From Paenibacillus maysiensis (lineage in GTDB: Bacteria; Bacillota; Bacilli; Paenibacillales; Paenibacillaceae), in the NCBI RefSeq assembly GCF_000520815.1, contig NZ_ASRY01000013.1:1-42292 (forward strand): a stretch of DNA of 42,292 nt, read 5' to 3'. Of this stretch, positions 23,687-31,288 are shown one piece after another; within the stretch, counting starts at the first letter, position 1; each line of letters begins with the position of its first letter. The notes below the pieces were generated by a model. The model did not search any database and had not been told where the DNA came from. It saw only the letters and a list, made by a program, of their open reading frames with translations. A program made the position numbers and the translations under genes.

Positions 23687-25984
23687 ACAAAGTTTAATAA
23701 AAAAATGATCAACGTGCTGGCAACAGCAACATTGGTTGCTGGTGTTGCAGCTCCAATCGCAGCACTGACTGCACCAACTGCAGTTCATGCAGCTTCTAGC
23801 TATTCTGCTGTTAATACTCCTAGCATTGGTTCAAGTCAAACTACAAACACTACTTTGGGTAGAGTAAAAGTTAACGTAAGCCAAGCTTCTGTTGGTAAAG
23901 GTGAATCCTTCACTGTTACATTGCCTAAAGGCTTTGAATTTGCTACTGACCCTAAAGTTGTTCCTACTGCTATTGATTCTACTTATGGTTTGGGCGTTTA
24001 CGTTGATCCAGGCGATAACAATGATGATGCTGCAGCTCGTGCAGAAACTGGATACGTTCCGGGTGAAGGTTTGACTGTAGAGAAGCTCACTGATAACTCT
24101 GCAAGAGTGACTTTCAACTTTACTAACTCTAAAGATAGCGTTGATCTTTATCTGAACTTTGGTAAAATTAATGTTAACGGACCTAGCAACGGACCTGTAA
24201 AAGCTACTTTTGATGCAGCTTCCGCAAGTGGTTTTACTAGCGGCGAAGCGACAATTGCAAACGTAGTTTCTTCCGGTCAAGTATCTTTGTCTGCTGCTGA
24301 TACTGTTTCCAGTGAAGAAAACTTTACTGCAACTTTGAAAGTTAAAGAAGAAACTGCTGGTTCTTTGGGTACCAACAACATTAAATTGAAATTGCCTAGC
24401 GGTTTCAAATGGGACTCCGCTCCTAAGAAGCCAGCCACTATTTTGTATACTTCTAAGACAGACAAAGCAATTAAGCCAGAAGATGTGAATTATTCTACTG
24501 ATGGCGATACGCTTACTTTGTCTTTGAAAAAAGTAAGTGATGACCAAACTTCTTTCCAATTGCCTGTAGGATTCTATGTGGATGATGAAAACAGTGCTAA
24601 AGAGGGCGATGTTACTGTTAGTATCACTGGTAATGCAACGACTGACGTTAGCTCCCTTGTAGTTGGTAGCTATGGTCAAATCGGTGGTGGCGTTTCCGTT
24701 GCTACTCCATCAACAATTCTTGCTGGTCATGATGAGCAAAAAATTGGTGATGTTACAATTAAAGAGACTGTTGCTGGTTCCTTTGTAAAAGGACGTACTG
24801 TAACTTTGCGTCTGCCTGAAGGTGCTCGTTGGCAGTCAACTTTTGAAAGTAATAACCCTGGAAGTAACTTCTCCGGTTCTATGGAGAACACTAACGGTTT
24901 GGGTGGAGCAGAGGTTTCCTATACTGACTCTGACAAACGTACTTTGAAATTGACTTTCAACAACGCTAACAGCACTAAAGATCCAGGTACTTTGAAACTG
25001 AAAAACGTTGAAGTTGCTACACAACCAGGTTTCTCTGGCGACCTGAACGTTGATGTTGCTGGTAGCCAAGGTCTGAGCGGTACTGTTAAGGTTGCAACTG
25101 TGAAGCAAGCTGTTACTTTGGCTGCTGCATCCAAACCAACCCTGACAATCGGTCTGGGCGAACAACAAATTGGCGACATCACAATTACTGAAGCAGCTAA
25201 AGAAGCTTTCGTTAAGAAAGACGGTAGCCGTGAAGTAATCTTGGAATTGCCAACAGGCGTACGCTTTGCTTCTACTCCAGATGTTAAAGTAACAGCTGGT
25301 GACGTTAAAGTGAAGAGCGTATCTACTGATACTTACGGCGATAGCAACAAAGGCCGTCTGAGCTTCTACATCGACAGCGAAAGTGCTACACCAAGTACAA
25401 TCACAATCTCAGCTCCTAAGCTGACTGTTGACCGTACTGTAGCTCAAGGCGACATCGTTGCTAAGCTGAAAGGTAGCGCTGTTTCTTACACTGCATACAA
25501 AGGTGCAACTGACAACACTCAAAACTGGAAAGACAACAACACTGCTGCTGCTGAAGTAGCAATCGCAACTGTTGGAACTCCAGCTCCAGGTGCTACTAAA
25601 TCCAAAGCTGTATTTACACTGGGAAGCACTGCTTACACAGTGAACGGCGAATCTAAAACAGCTGATGTAGCTGCTTATGCTGAAAACGGACGCACTTACT
25701 TGCCAGTACGTTATGCAGCTGAAGCTCTGGGTGTATCCCCACAAAACATCCTGTTTGACAAAGCAACTTCCACAGTTACCCTGATTAAAGGTGACCGCGT
25801 TGCTCAGATCAAACTGAACACTAACCTGTTGACTATCAATGGTTCTGTGGTTCGTATGGACGTTAAAGCTGTAACTAACAAAAACCGTACTGTACTGCCT
25901 ATCTTCTGGGTGAGCAGAGCGCTGGATGCATCCATCAACTATGATGCAACTGCGAAAACAGTAACTGTTGAAAACAACAACTAA
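23684..25984 (+). CDS. exported four-repeat protein with C-terminal stalk (copper amine oxidase N1-like) domain
   Basis: Not recognised as a named protein. From ATG 23684 it has 766 residues; from ATG 23612, 790. Residues 1-36 form a clear signal peptide ending AVHA-A. Four related beta-rich modules of about 140-155 residues follow, each marked by a hydrophobic-P-x-G motif: TLPKGFEF (79), KLPSGFKW (236), RLPEGARW (376) and ELPTGVRF (521). Residues about 640-766 are a 'copper amine oxidase N-terminal-like' stalk domain (VNGESKTADV, YLPVRYAAEALG). Codon use is strongly biased to GCT, ACT and GTT, unlike the flanking genes, and fits very high expression. It lacks SLH domains. It may be a surface array or sheath protein; the neighbouring pump, adaptor and TolC-like genes suggest a shared envelope role, but that is inference. 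Confidence 0.8.
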   Translation: MTKFNKKMINVLATATLVAGVAAPIAALTAPTAVHAASSYSAVNTPSIGSSQTTNTTLGRVKVNVSQASVGKGESFTVTLPKGFEFATDPKVVPTAIDSTYGLGVYVDPGDNNDDAAARAETGYVPGEGLTVEKLTDNSARVTFNFTNSKDSVDLYLNFGKINVNGPSNGPVKATFDAASASGFTSGEATIANVVSSGQVSLSAADTVSSEENFTATLKVKEETAGSLGTNNIKLKLPSGFKWDSAPKKPATILYTSKTDKAIKPEDVNYSTDGDTLTLSLKKVSDDQTSFQLPVGFYVDDENSAKEGDVTVSITGNATTDVSSLVVGSYGQIGGGVSVATPSTILAGHDEQKIGDVTIKETVAGSFVKGRTVTLRLPEGARWQSTFESNNPGSNFSGSMENTNGLGGAEVSYTDSDKRTLKLTFNNANSTKDPGTLKLKNVEVATQPGFSGDLNVDVAGSQGLSGTVKVATVKQAVTLAAASKPTLTIGLGEQQIGDITITEAAKEAFVKKDGSREVILELPTGVRFASTPDVKVTAGDVKVKSVSTDTYGDSNKGRLSFYIDSESATPSTITISAPKLTVDRTVAQGDIVAKLKGSAVSYTAYKGATDNTQNWKDNNTAAAEVAIATVGTPAPGATKSKAVFTLGSTAYTVNGESKTADVAAYAENGRTYLPVRYAAEALGVSPQNILFDKATSTVTLIKGDRVAQIKLNTNLLTINGSVVRMDVKAVTNKNRTVLPIFWVSRALDASINYDATAKTVTVENNN

Positions 25985-26022
25985 TTTAAGAGCAACTCTT
26001 TTGAGTTAACTGAATTAGATGA

Positions 26023-26055
26023 GAAGAGGGTTCCTTTTGGAGCCCTTTTCTTTTA
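26023..26055 (+). terminator. intrinsic terminator after the four-repeat protein
   Basis: GAAGAGGGTTCC (26023-26034) pairs, with two wobbles, to GGAGCCCTTTTC (26039-26050) around a TTTT loop, followed by TTTT. Only 30 bases separate it from the next start, so partial read-through could set the ratio between the two proteins. Confidence 0.8.
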
Positions 26056-26083
26056 TTAGTCATATTGACAAAGGAGAGAAATT

Positions 26084-27619
26084 ATGAAACGTTTTGGAGT
26101 GGCGGTACTTTCCACATTGGTTCTTTCTTCTGCATTTGCCAATCTTGCGGGAGCTCAAGCAGGTGATATAAAAGTTATTATTAACGGTGTAACCCAGCAA
26201 TATACGCAAGCTCCTGTTGTTAGTCAAAATACAACCTTGGTACCTCTTCGTGGAGTTTTCGAAAGCCTGGGAGCGCAAGTGGATTGGGATAGCAAAGCCA
26301 AAAGAGTAACGGCATCTAAAAATGAGGATACATTGACTTTGAATGTGGGTTCTAAGCTTGCATATAAAAACAGTGCTCCTGTACAACTGGATGTAGCTAC
26401 TCAAATCCAGAAGGGTCAAGTACTCGTTCCTTTACGCTTTGTGAGCCAATCATTAGGCGCCAAAGTAAATTGGGATAAGACTACACGAACAGTGACCATT
26501 TCAAATCAAGTTGATGGAAGTACTACTGGTGAAAATAATAGTTTGTCCAGTAAGCCTTTCACAGCTCCTGTGACTAAAGTTACTTATGATACCTACTATA
26601 ATGATTCTTTGACCTATGATGATGCAGTTAAACTTGCTATAGCTGATAGTACCACAGTTAAAACAGCAGAAACGAATATTGATCAATCTGGGAAAATTAT
26701 GAAAGAAGCAGGTAAGAATATCGACTTTGTTCCTGCAGAAGCCGGTGATGAAGGACAAGATAAAGCTTTTAAAGGATATGCCCAAACCAACCTTAACTAC
26801 GAGGCTGCAAAAAAGAATTTAGACATGACTAAGGAAGGTATTCAATACAACGTGAAGGATCTTTATAACAAGCTTCTTCAAAAGCAAAATGCCGTTAAGC
26901 TGGCTGCTATGAATATTGAAGATGCTGAGCGCAAGCTTAAAGTTGCACAAATTAAAAGAGATAATCAAATGTCGAGTGATTATGAGGTGACACAAGCAAC
27001 CAATCAGTTGACTCAGAATCAAGCTGCTTTAGACAAGGCTAAAAAAGATCTGGATAGTGCATATGTATCTTTGAATCAAATGATTGGCTATAAACCAGAA
27101 CAACGTTACGAATTGAAGGATAAGCCTGTCTATTCTGAGTTTAAAGATAATGTGGAAACTAAGGTGAGCCAAGTACTTACTAGCAGCACTGCTATTTGGT
27201 TAAGTGAACAAAAAGTAGATTTAGCTGAATTGAGCTTGAAGCTCTACAATTTTAGTACACCAGGAAACACACCATACGAGGCTGAACAGCTTAATGTAGA
27301 GAAGGCTCAGTATGCTACAGAGGGCACGAAGAGACAGCTTGAAGAAGCTGTAAGAACGCTTTACAACAACATTAAAGGATTGGAAAGTCAATATTCTCAA
27401 ATTCAAGCTGGCTTGGTAAGCGCTAGAAGTGCAGCCGATATGGCTAAAAAGCAATTTGATGTTGGCTTGGCTACTGAGCTTCAGGTTTATGAGGCTAATC
27501 TGAAAGTGACTACTGCTGAACAGCAAGCTGAAGATCTGGTTACAAGTATTGATACATTGAAGATGGCTTATGAAAAACCATGGGTTTTACAAGGTGCAGC
27601 TTCTGGAGCAGGCCAATAA
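26084..27619 (+). CDS. TolC-family helical protein fused to an N-terminal stalk domain
   Basis: The 511-residue product has a signal peptide (1-26, ending AQA), a stalk domain of two halves (about 28-143; TTLVPLRGVFESLGAQVDWD and VLVPLRFVSQSLGAKVNWD), a Ser/Asn linker, and then two outer-membrane-efflux-protein repeats. Repeat 1 opens SLTYDDAVKLAI (about 178) and has MSSDYEVTQATNQLTQNQAALDKA; repeat 2 ends with FDVGLATELQVYEANLKVTTAEQQ, the usual 'G-x-x-S/T-x-x-x-V-x-x-A' helix signature. The stretches that form the membrane beta-barrel in TolC appear very short here. In Gram-negatives this fold is the exit duct for RND pumps; here it would cross the peptidoglycan instead. RBS AAAGGAGAG sits just before ATG 26084. 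It precedes a small exported protein by 55 bases with no terminator. Confidence 0.85.
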   Translation: MKRFGVAVLSTLVLSSAFANLAGAQAGDIKVIINGVTQQYTQAPVVSQNTTLVPLRGVFESLGAQVDWDSKAKRVTASKNEDTLTLNVGSKLAYKNSAPVQLDVATQIQKGQVLVPLRFVSQSLGAKVNWDKTTRTVTISNQVDGSTTGENNSLSSKPFTAPVTKVTYDTYYNDSLTYDDAVKLAIADSTTVKTAETNIDQSGKIMKEAGKNIDFVPAEAGDEGQDKAFKGYAQTNLNYEAAKKNLDMTKEGIQYNVKDLYNKLLQKQNAVKLAAMNIEDAERKLKVAQIKRDNQMSSDYEVTQATNQLTQNQAALDKAKKDLDSAYVSLNQMIGYKPEQRYELKDKPVYSEFKDNVETKVSQVLTSSTAIWLSEQKVDLAELSLKLYNFSTPGNTPYEAEQLNVEKAQYATEGTKRQLEEAVRTLYNNIKGLESQYSQIQAGLVSARSAADMAKKQFDVGLATELQVYEANLKVTTAEQQAEDLVTSIDTLKMAYEKPWVLQGAASGAGQ

Positions 27620-27674
27620 TACTAGAATACAAAAGTATTTTCACAATGCATTAACGTGCTGTAGGAGGATTTAC

Positions 27675-28259
27675 ATGAAACCACGCTACAAAGTATCGCT
27701 GGCAGCAGTTTTGCTTGGAGGAGGGATAGTTGCAGGCTCCTTAATGAACAACTCGGTTAATGGAGCCTCCAGCTCTGGGCAACCAGGAACAGCTGACGAT
27801 CCGGTTGTAACCAAAAGCTATGTTGATCAAAAAATTGCTCAGGCTCTCAAAGGTGGAACGACAACCAATACCAGTACTAGTAAGACAACTAGTTCAGCAG
27901 CCTCTTCTACCACAAACGCTACTTCTAACGCCACGACATCTGGAGCTTCTAGCTCAGGCAAAGCTTCCACAGCTGTGGAACAGACCGGGGAATTGAAGGT
28001 TGTTGATGTAAAACCTGGTCAAAAGCTGATTGCCAAAGCTGGATCGGAATTTATTTTACGTAACGGGTATGCTGTTGTTTATAGTATGGATGCCAGTGGA
28101 GCTATTGATATCACTTCCGGAACGGAAATTGTTCATAATCAAGCGGTTGAGAAAAATCATTTACTATCCTTTCCTAGAGAAGGAAGAGGTATTCAGGTAA
28201 AGGAAGGCCAGAAGTTTGGCCTGGTCGTCATGGTACGTGGCGGTTACACTCTCCAATAG
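27675..28259 (+). CDS. small exported protein of unknown function
   Basis: A 194-residue protein, not recognised by name. It has an N-terminal signal or anchor segment (about 1-31), the motif DDPVVTKSYVDQKI (about 42-55) which I have seen in other exported Firmicute proteins of unknown role, a low-complexity Ser/Thr/Asn/Ala linker (about 60-105), and a C-terminal beta-rich domain (about 110-194; VKPGQKLIAKAGSEFILRNG, IVHNQAVEKNHLLSFPREGRG). No catalytic residues stand out. The ATG at 27675 has AGGAGG at 27663-27668. It is probably co-transcribed with the TolC-like gene 55 bases upstream and could be a partner or an envelope regulator; that is inferred only from position. Confidence 0.75.
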   Translation: MKPRYKVSLAAVLLGGGIVAGSLMNNSVNGASSSGQPGTADDPVVTKSYVDQKIAQALKGGTTTNTSTSKTTSSAASSTTNATSNATTSGASSSGKASTAVEQTGELKVVDVKPGQKLIAKAGSEFILRNGYAVVYSMDASGAIDITSGTEIVHNQAVEKNHLLSFPREGRGIQVKEGQKFGLVVMVRGGYTLQ

Positions 28260-28385
28260 GTTGTATACTGGAATGTTCTTTTTCGTAAATACTGCTTGGG
28301 ATAGTAAATTGTTCTTGGCTAATCTGGCTCCAAACGCTGCACACTAACTTCATGAAAGAAAATACAATTGATGGAGGTGTGTACG

Positions 28386-28676
28386 ATGGCGTCAAGAGGT
28401 CAGAGACGATTGATTCCCGAAAGCCGTGCCAGATTACATGATTTGAAGTATGAAATTGCTGCTGAGTTTGGGCTTCCTGTTTATAATCCCCAATATGCAC
28501 ATGTAATTCCTAGTGCAGACAGTGAGTTTGCTGCGGAGTTGGGCGAATTTAAAGGAAGCGCAAATGTGGAGTGGCGCGATTTGACTTCAAGACAGAATGG
28601 CTCTGTGGGCGGCGAAATTACCAAGCGATTGGTACAATCTGCCGAACGCAGCTTGTCTGAATTGGGTACCTTGTAA
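28386..28676 (+). CDS. alpha/beta-type small acid-soluble spore protein (SASP)
   Basis: These proteins coat spore DNA, holding it in an A-like form that resists UV and heat, and are digested by the GPR protease at germination. The 96-residue product has the family marks: LHDLKYEIAAEFG, containing the E-I-A GPR cleavage context (about residues 21-26), and GSVGGEITKRLVQSAERSL near the end. It is longer than classic SspA/SspB proteins (about 70 residues) because of an insertion in the middle (about 30-60). ATG 28386 is chosen for its GGAGGTG site at 28373-28379. SASP genes normally use sigma-G; I could not find a convincing sigma-G promoter upstream (best was GCTAA with CACACTA, two mismatches). 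Confidence 0.9.
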   Translation: MASRGQRRLIPESRARLHDLKYEIAAEFGLPVYNPQYAHVIPSADSEFAAELGEFKGSANVEWRDLTSRQNGSVGGEITKRLVQSAERSLSELGTL

Positions 28677-28799
28677 GCTGCAATAATTTTACTGATTTTG
28701 AGGTACAATTTTTTAAAAAAAGGCTATTTTCATTTTGGATCAGAAATTAGTTCTTATCCATTTGCCTTAGCTTCGCCTTTTGTAATTGGGCGATATGAA

Positions 28800-28828
28800 T
28801 TGACACCTCGTTTTAAATAGGATATCAT
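28800..28828 (+). promoter_or_regulatory. candidate vegetative promoter upstream of metK
   Basis: Perfect TTGACA (28800-28805) and TATCAT (28823-28828) with a 17-base spacer. The predicted transcript would begin near 28835 and meet the hairpin at 28849 within about 15 bases. Confidence 0.7.
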
Positions 28829-28848
28829 GGCATTTGAGGCTTGTACGC

Positions 28849-28881
28849 AACCTTTTCCTACCGGAAAAGGTTCATTTTTTG
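28849..28881 (+). terminator. terminator-like hairpin in the metK leader
   Basis: AACCTTTTCC (28849-28858) and GGAAAAGGTT (28863-28872) form a perfect ten-pair stem with a TACC loop, then CATTTTTTG. It can end SASP transcripts and may also attenuate transcription from the promoter just upstream. Confidence 0.8.
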
Positions 28882-29003
28882 TTAATTAGGTATAGCAGTC
28901 ATTTTCTGTCACATGTTGACGTGAGAGTGTCTGAATAATGCCATTGCCATGTCAGGATTTTATATAAATCCTCATGTATTTTAATTGTGGGAGGTTGAAA
29001 TTC

Positions 29004-30206
29004 ATGTCTGTAAAAGGTCGTCATTTGTTTACGTCTGAGTCCGTAACAGAAGGTCATCCGGATAAAATCTGTGATCAGATTTCTGACGCTGTATTGGACG
29101 CCTTTTTGGCTAATGACCCTAATGCACGGGTAGCGTGTGAAGTATCGGTAGCTACTGGTCTTGTTCTCGTCATTGGTGAAATCAGCTCCAAATCGGAATA
29201 CGTGGATATTCCATCCATTGTACGCAATACGATTAAGGAAATTGGCTATACACGTGCGAAATACGGCTTTGATTATAATACTTGCGCTGTATTGACTTCT
29301 TTGAATGAACAATCGCCGGATATCGCTCAAGGGGTTAACGCTGCCCTGGAAAGCCGTGATCCTGCTGAAGTAGATAAAGAAACGGAAAACATTGGTGCAG
29401 GCGATCAAGGGCTGATGTTTGGTTTTGCCACGAATGAAACACCTGAGCTGATGCCGTTGCCAATCGCGATGTCTCACCGTATTGCACGTCGTTTGGCTGA
29501 AGTGCGCAAGGATGGTACACTAAAATACCTTCGCCCGGATGGTAAAACGCAAGTAACGGTAGAGTATGAAAATGGCAAACCAGTTCGTATTGATGCCATT
29601 GTAGTTTCTACACAGCATGCAGAAGATACTACATTAGAGCAAATTCAGGCAGATATCAAGGAAAAGGTTATTTTGCCAGTTGTTCCTGCGGAATTGCTGG
29701 ACGAGCAAACCAAGTATTACATTAATCCTACAGGGCGCTTTGTTATTGGCGGACCTCAAGGGGATGCAGGTCTGACAGGCCGCAAAATTATTGTTGATAC
29801 GTATGGCGGTTATGCACGTCATGGCGGGGGAGCATTCTCGGGTAAGGATCCGACCAAAGTAGACCGTTCCGCTGCTTACGCTGCCCGTTATGTAGCGAAA
29901 AACCTTGTTGCAGCCGGATTGGCAGATAAAGTAGAAATTCAGCTTGCCTATGCTATTGGTGTAGCTACGCCGGTTTCGATTAGCGTCGATACATACGGTA
30001 CGGGTAAAGTAGGCGATGAGAAAATCGTTGAACTGATTCGTAACAATTTTGATCTTCGCCCAACAGGTATCATTCGAATGCTAAACCTGCGTCGTCCAAT
30101 CTACAAGCAAACGGCTGCTTACGGTCACTTTGGCCGTACAGATCTGGATGTGCCATGGGAGAGCGTAGACAAAGCTGAAGCTCTGAGATCGCAAGCGGGT
30201 CTATAA
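29004..30206 (+). CDS. metK: MetK, S-adenosylmethionine synthetase
   Basis: MetK joins methionine and ATP to give S-adenosylmethionine, the cell's main methyl donor, in the cytoplasm as a tetramer. The 400-residue product has the usual length. Family motifs include [26 protein letters not shown] near the start (His and Asp of GHPDK bind ATP and metal), [12 protein letters not shown] (methionine-binding loop, about 118-129), [21 protein letters not shown] (about 253-272) and [19 protein letters not shown] (about 275-293). ATG 29004 with GGGAGG at 28990-28995 is preferred to the frame's upstream limit at 28974. It is transcribed alone, ended by the bidirectional terminator shared with the convergent tetR gene. 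Confidence 0.98.
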   Translation: MSVKGRHLFTSESVTEGHPDKICDQISDAVLDAFLANDPNARVACEVSVATGLVLVIGEISSKSEYVDIPSIVRNTIKEIGYTRAKYGFDYNTCAVLTSLNEQSPDIAQGVNAALESRDPAEVDKETENIGAGDQGLMFGFATNETPELMPLPIAMSHRIARRLAEVRKDGTLKYLRPDGKTQVTVEYENGKPVRIDAIVVSTQHAEDTTLEQIQADIKEKVILPVVPAELLDEQTKYYINPTGRFVIGGPQGDAGLTGRKIIVDTYGGYARHGGGAFSGKDPTKVDRSAAYAARYVAKNLVAAGLADKVEIQLAYAIGVATPVSISVDTYGTGKVGDEKIVELIRNNFDLRPTGIIRMLNLRRPIYKQTAAYGHFGRTDLDVPWESVDKAEALRSQAGL

Positions 30207-30240
30207 TTTCTCATATCTTATCAAATACAAGCTATAACCA

Positions 30241-30280
30241 AAAAAAGACTGTCTCATGATTTACATGAGCAGTCTTTTTT
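30241..30280. terminator. bidirectional terminator between metK and tetR
   Basis: AAAAAAGACTG (30241-30251) pairs perfectly with CAGTCTTTTTT (30270-30280), with CTCATG/CATGAG extending the stem inward. The A and T runs make it work for both converging genes. Confidence 0.92.
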
Positions 30281-30330
30281 GATGTGTCTTACAAGTTAAG
30301 TTGAAAATTGCTGTGATGTATTGCTAACTT

Positions 30331-31236
30331 CTACTCCGTTGGGGGTGCAAGATTCAACAGCTTTTTGAGCAAATGACAGACCTTTTGCAGATCCTTACGC
30401 TGTTCCAAATATGAAAACAGAGCTTTTAAAAGACCTGTTTGGGGATTCGCCTTCAAAGCTTCTTCTTTTAATAAGGCGGCAATTTGCAGGTACTCCTGCT
30501 TTTCTTCCTTTGAACTCCATGAAGACAGCAGTATACTGTCTTCCAGAGAGTGGAGAAGGCCGTTAATCTGGCGGCCTTGATCAAAGGGATTGCTTAGAGT
30601 ACTTTCAGGTAACCAGCCCTGCTTGCTCCAGAACAAATGAGGGGCGGATTCACCACTATTCAGGTTGGCTACCAAGGAATGGGATAAGAAGATGATGAAT
30701 TGCGCAAGCTGCTCAACCGTTTCATCATTCATTCGATCCGCAAAGAAGCGAATGTATTCAAATACAACACTCTTGAGCACAAAGGTTATATCCCATGCGT
30801 GATCTTCAATCTCCGGTCCAAAAACGTCAATCATGCACTCACGTACCCATTTGTACAGCTTATATTCATGTTGCTCGAAGGCGCCATTGAGTTGCTCGTT
30901 TTGAAAAATAAGCATGGACGGCTCAGGAAGATCCATCATGAGATACACTTTGTTTTCAACGAGGTTTTTCAAATAGAGTACGATAAAATCGTGCAGCTTA
31001 GCTTCTTTAGTAAGGTCAGGCTTGCTGTAAAGTGCCCGAATGTCTTGTTCAATATTATTCTCCAGAATGATACACATTTCCAAAGGAAGCTCTTCTTTTC
31101 CTTGAAAATATTTATAAAAGGATGCCTTCGCCATCCCGCTTTCTTTGGCAATCTCTTCAACAGATGTTGAATAGTAGCCTTTTCTGGAGAATAGCCGAAT
31201 GGCTGCCTGTAAAATATCATTTTTTTTGCTTTCCAT
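30331..31236 (-). CDS. TetR/AcrR-family transcriptional regulator
   Basis: A 301-residue regulator with a classic N-terminal TetR helix-turn-helix (about residues 6-50: ILQAAIRLFSRKGYYSTSVEEIAKESGMAKASFYKYFQGKEEL), followed by a ligand and dimer domain. It is about 100 residues longer than the typical TetR protein; the extra C-terminal part (about 205-301) is helical and charged. The start ATG has an AGGGGGAAA site upstream on the minus strand. It lies 52 bases after the second RND permease gene on the same strand with no terminator between, so it is probably the last gene of the adaptor-permease-regulator operon and represses it through the palindrome at 35869-35884. The ligand is unknown, but likely a pump substrate. 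Confidence 0.92.
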   Translation of the reverse strand: MESKKNDILQAAIRLFSRKGYYSTSVEEIAKESGMAKASFYKYFQGKEELPLEMCIILENNIEQDIRALYSKPDLTKEAKLHDFIVLYLKNLVENKVYLMMDLPEPSMLIFQNEQLNGAFEQHEYKLYKWVRECMIDVFGPEIEDHAWDITFVLKSVVFEYIRFFADRMNDETVEQLAQFIIFLSHSLVANLNSGESAPHLFWSKQGWLPESTLSNPFDQGRQINGLLHSLEDSILLSSWSSKEEKQEYLQIAALLKEEALKANPQTGLLKALFSYLEQRKDLQKVCHLLKKLLNLAPPTE

Positions 31237-31288
31237 ACATATTTCCCCCTAGGGTTCAATCCGACAGTGTGTATTTCTCTGCATGCAA

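Larger units (their letters stand above)
28677..29003. other. metK leader and SASP 3' region
   Basis: About 330 bases without a gene. It contains an imperfect hairpin GGATCAGAA/TTCTTATCC (28737-28759), a good promoter (28800-28828), a terminator-like hairpin immediately after it (28849-28881), a lone TTGACG at 28916 without a good -10, and the metK ribosome site GGGAGG (28990-28995). No S-box (SAM-I) riboswitch core was found. Confidence 0.55.

Noticed and set aside
23831..24679. 282-codon open frame antisense to the four-repeat protein
   Set aside because: Produced by the strong GCT/ACT/GTT codon bias on the plus strand; product is Ser/Cys/Asn/Phe-rich and lacks a plausible start site.
26065..26070. 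Perfect TTGACA just before the TolC-like gene
   Set aside because: It abuts the ribosome site, so the -10 and start would fall inside the coding sequence; it cannot drive this gene.
28318..28346. Sigma-G promoter for the SASP gene
   Set aside because: GCTAA and CACACTA are spaced correctly but each has a mismatch at an important base; not strong enough to list as a feature.
28677..29003. SAM-I (S-box) riboswitch upstream of metK
   Set aside because: The conserved CTTATCAAGAG-type core and the GGAGGGA/GAAGCC blocks are absent; only a short TTCTTATCC is present. The only strong structures are the small hairpin and the terminator-like stem.
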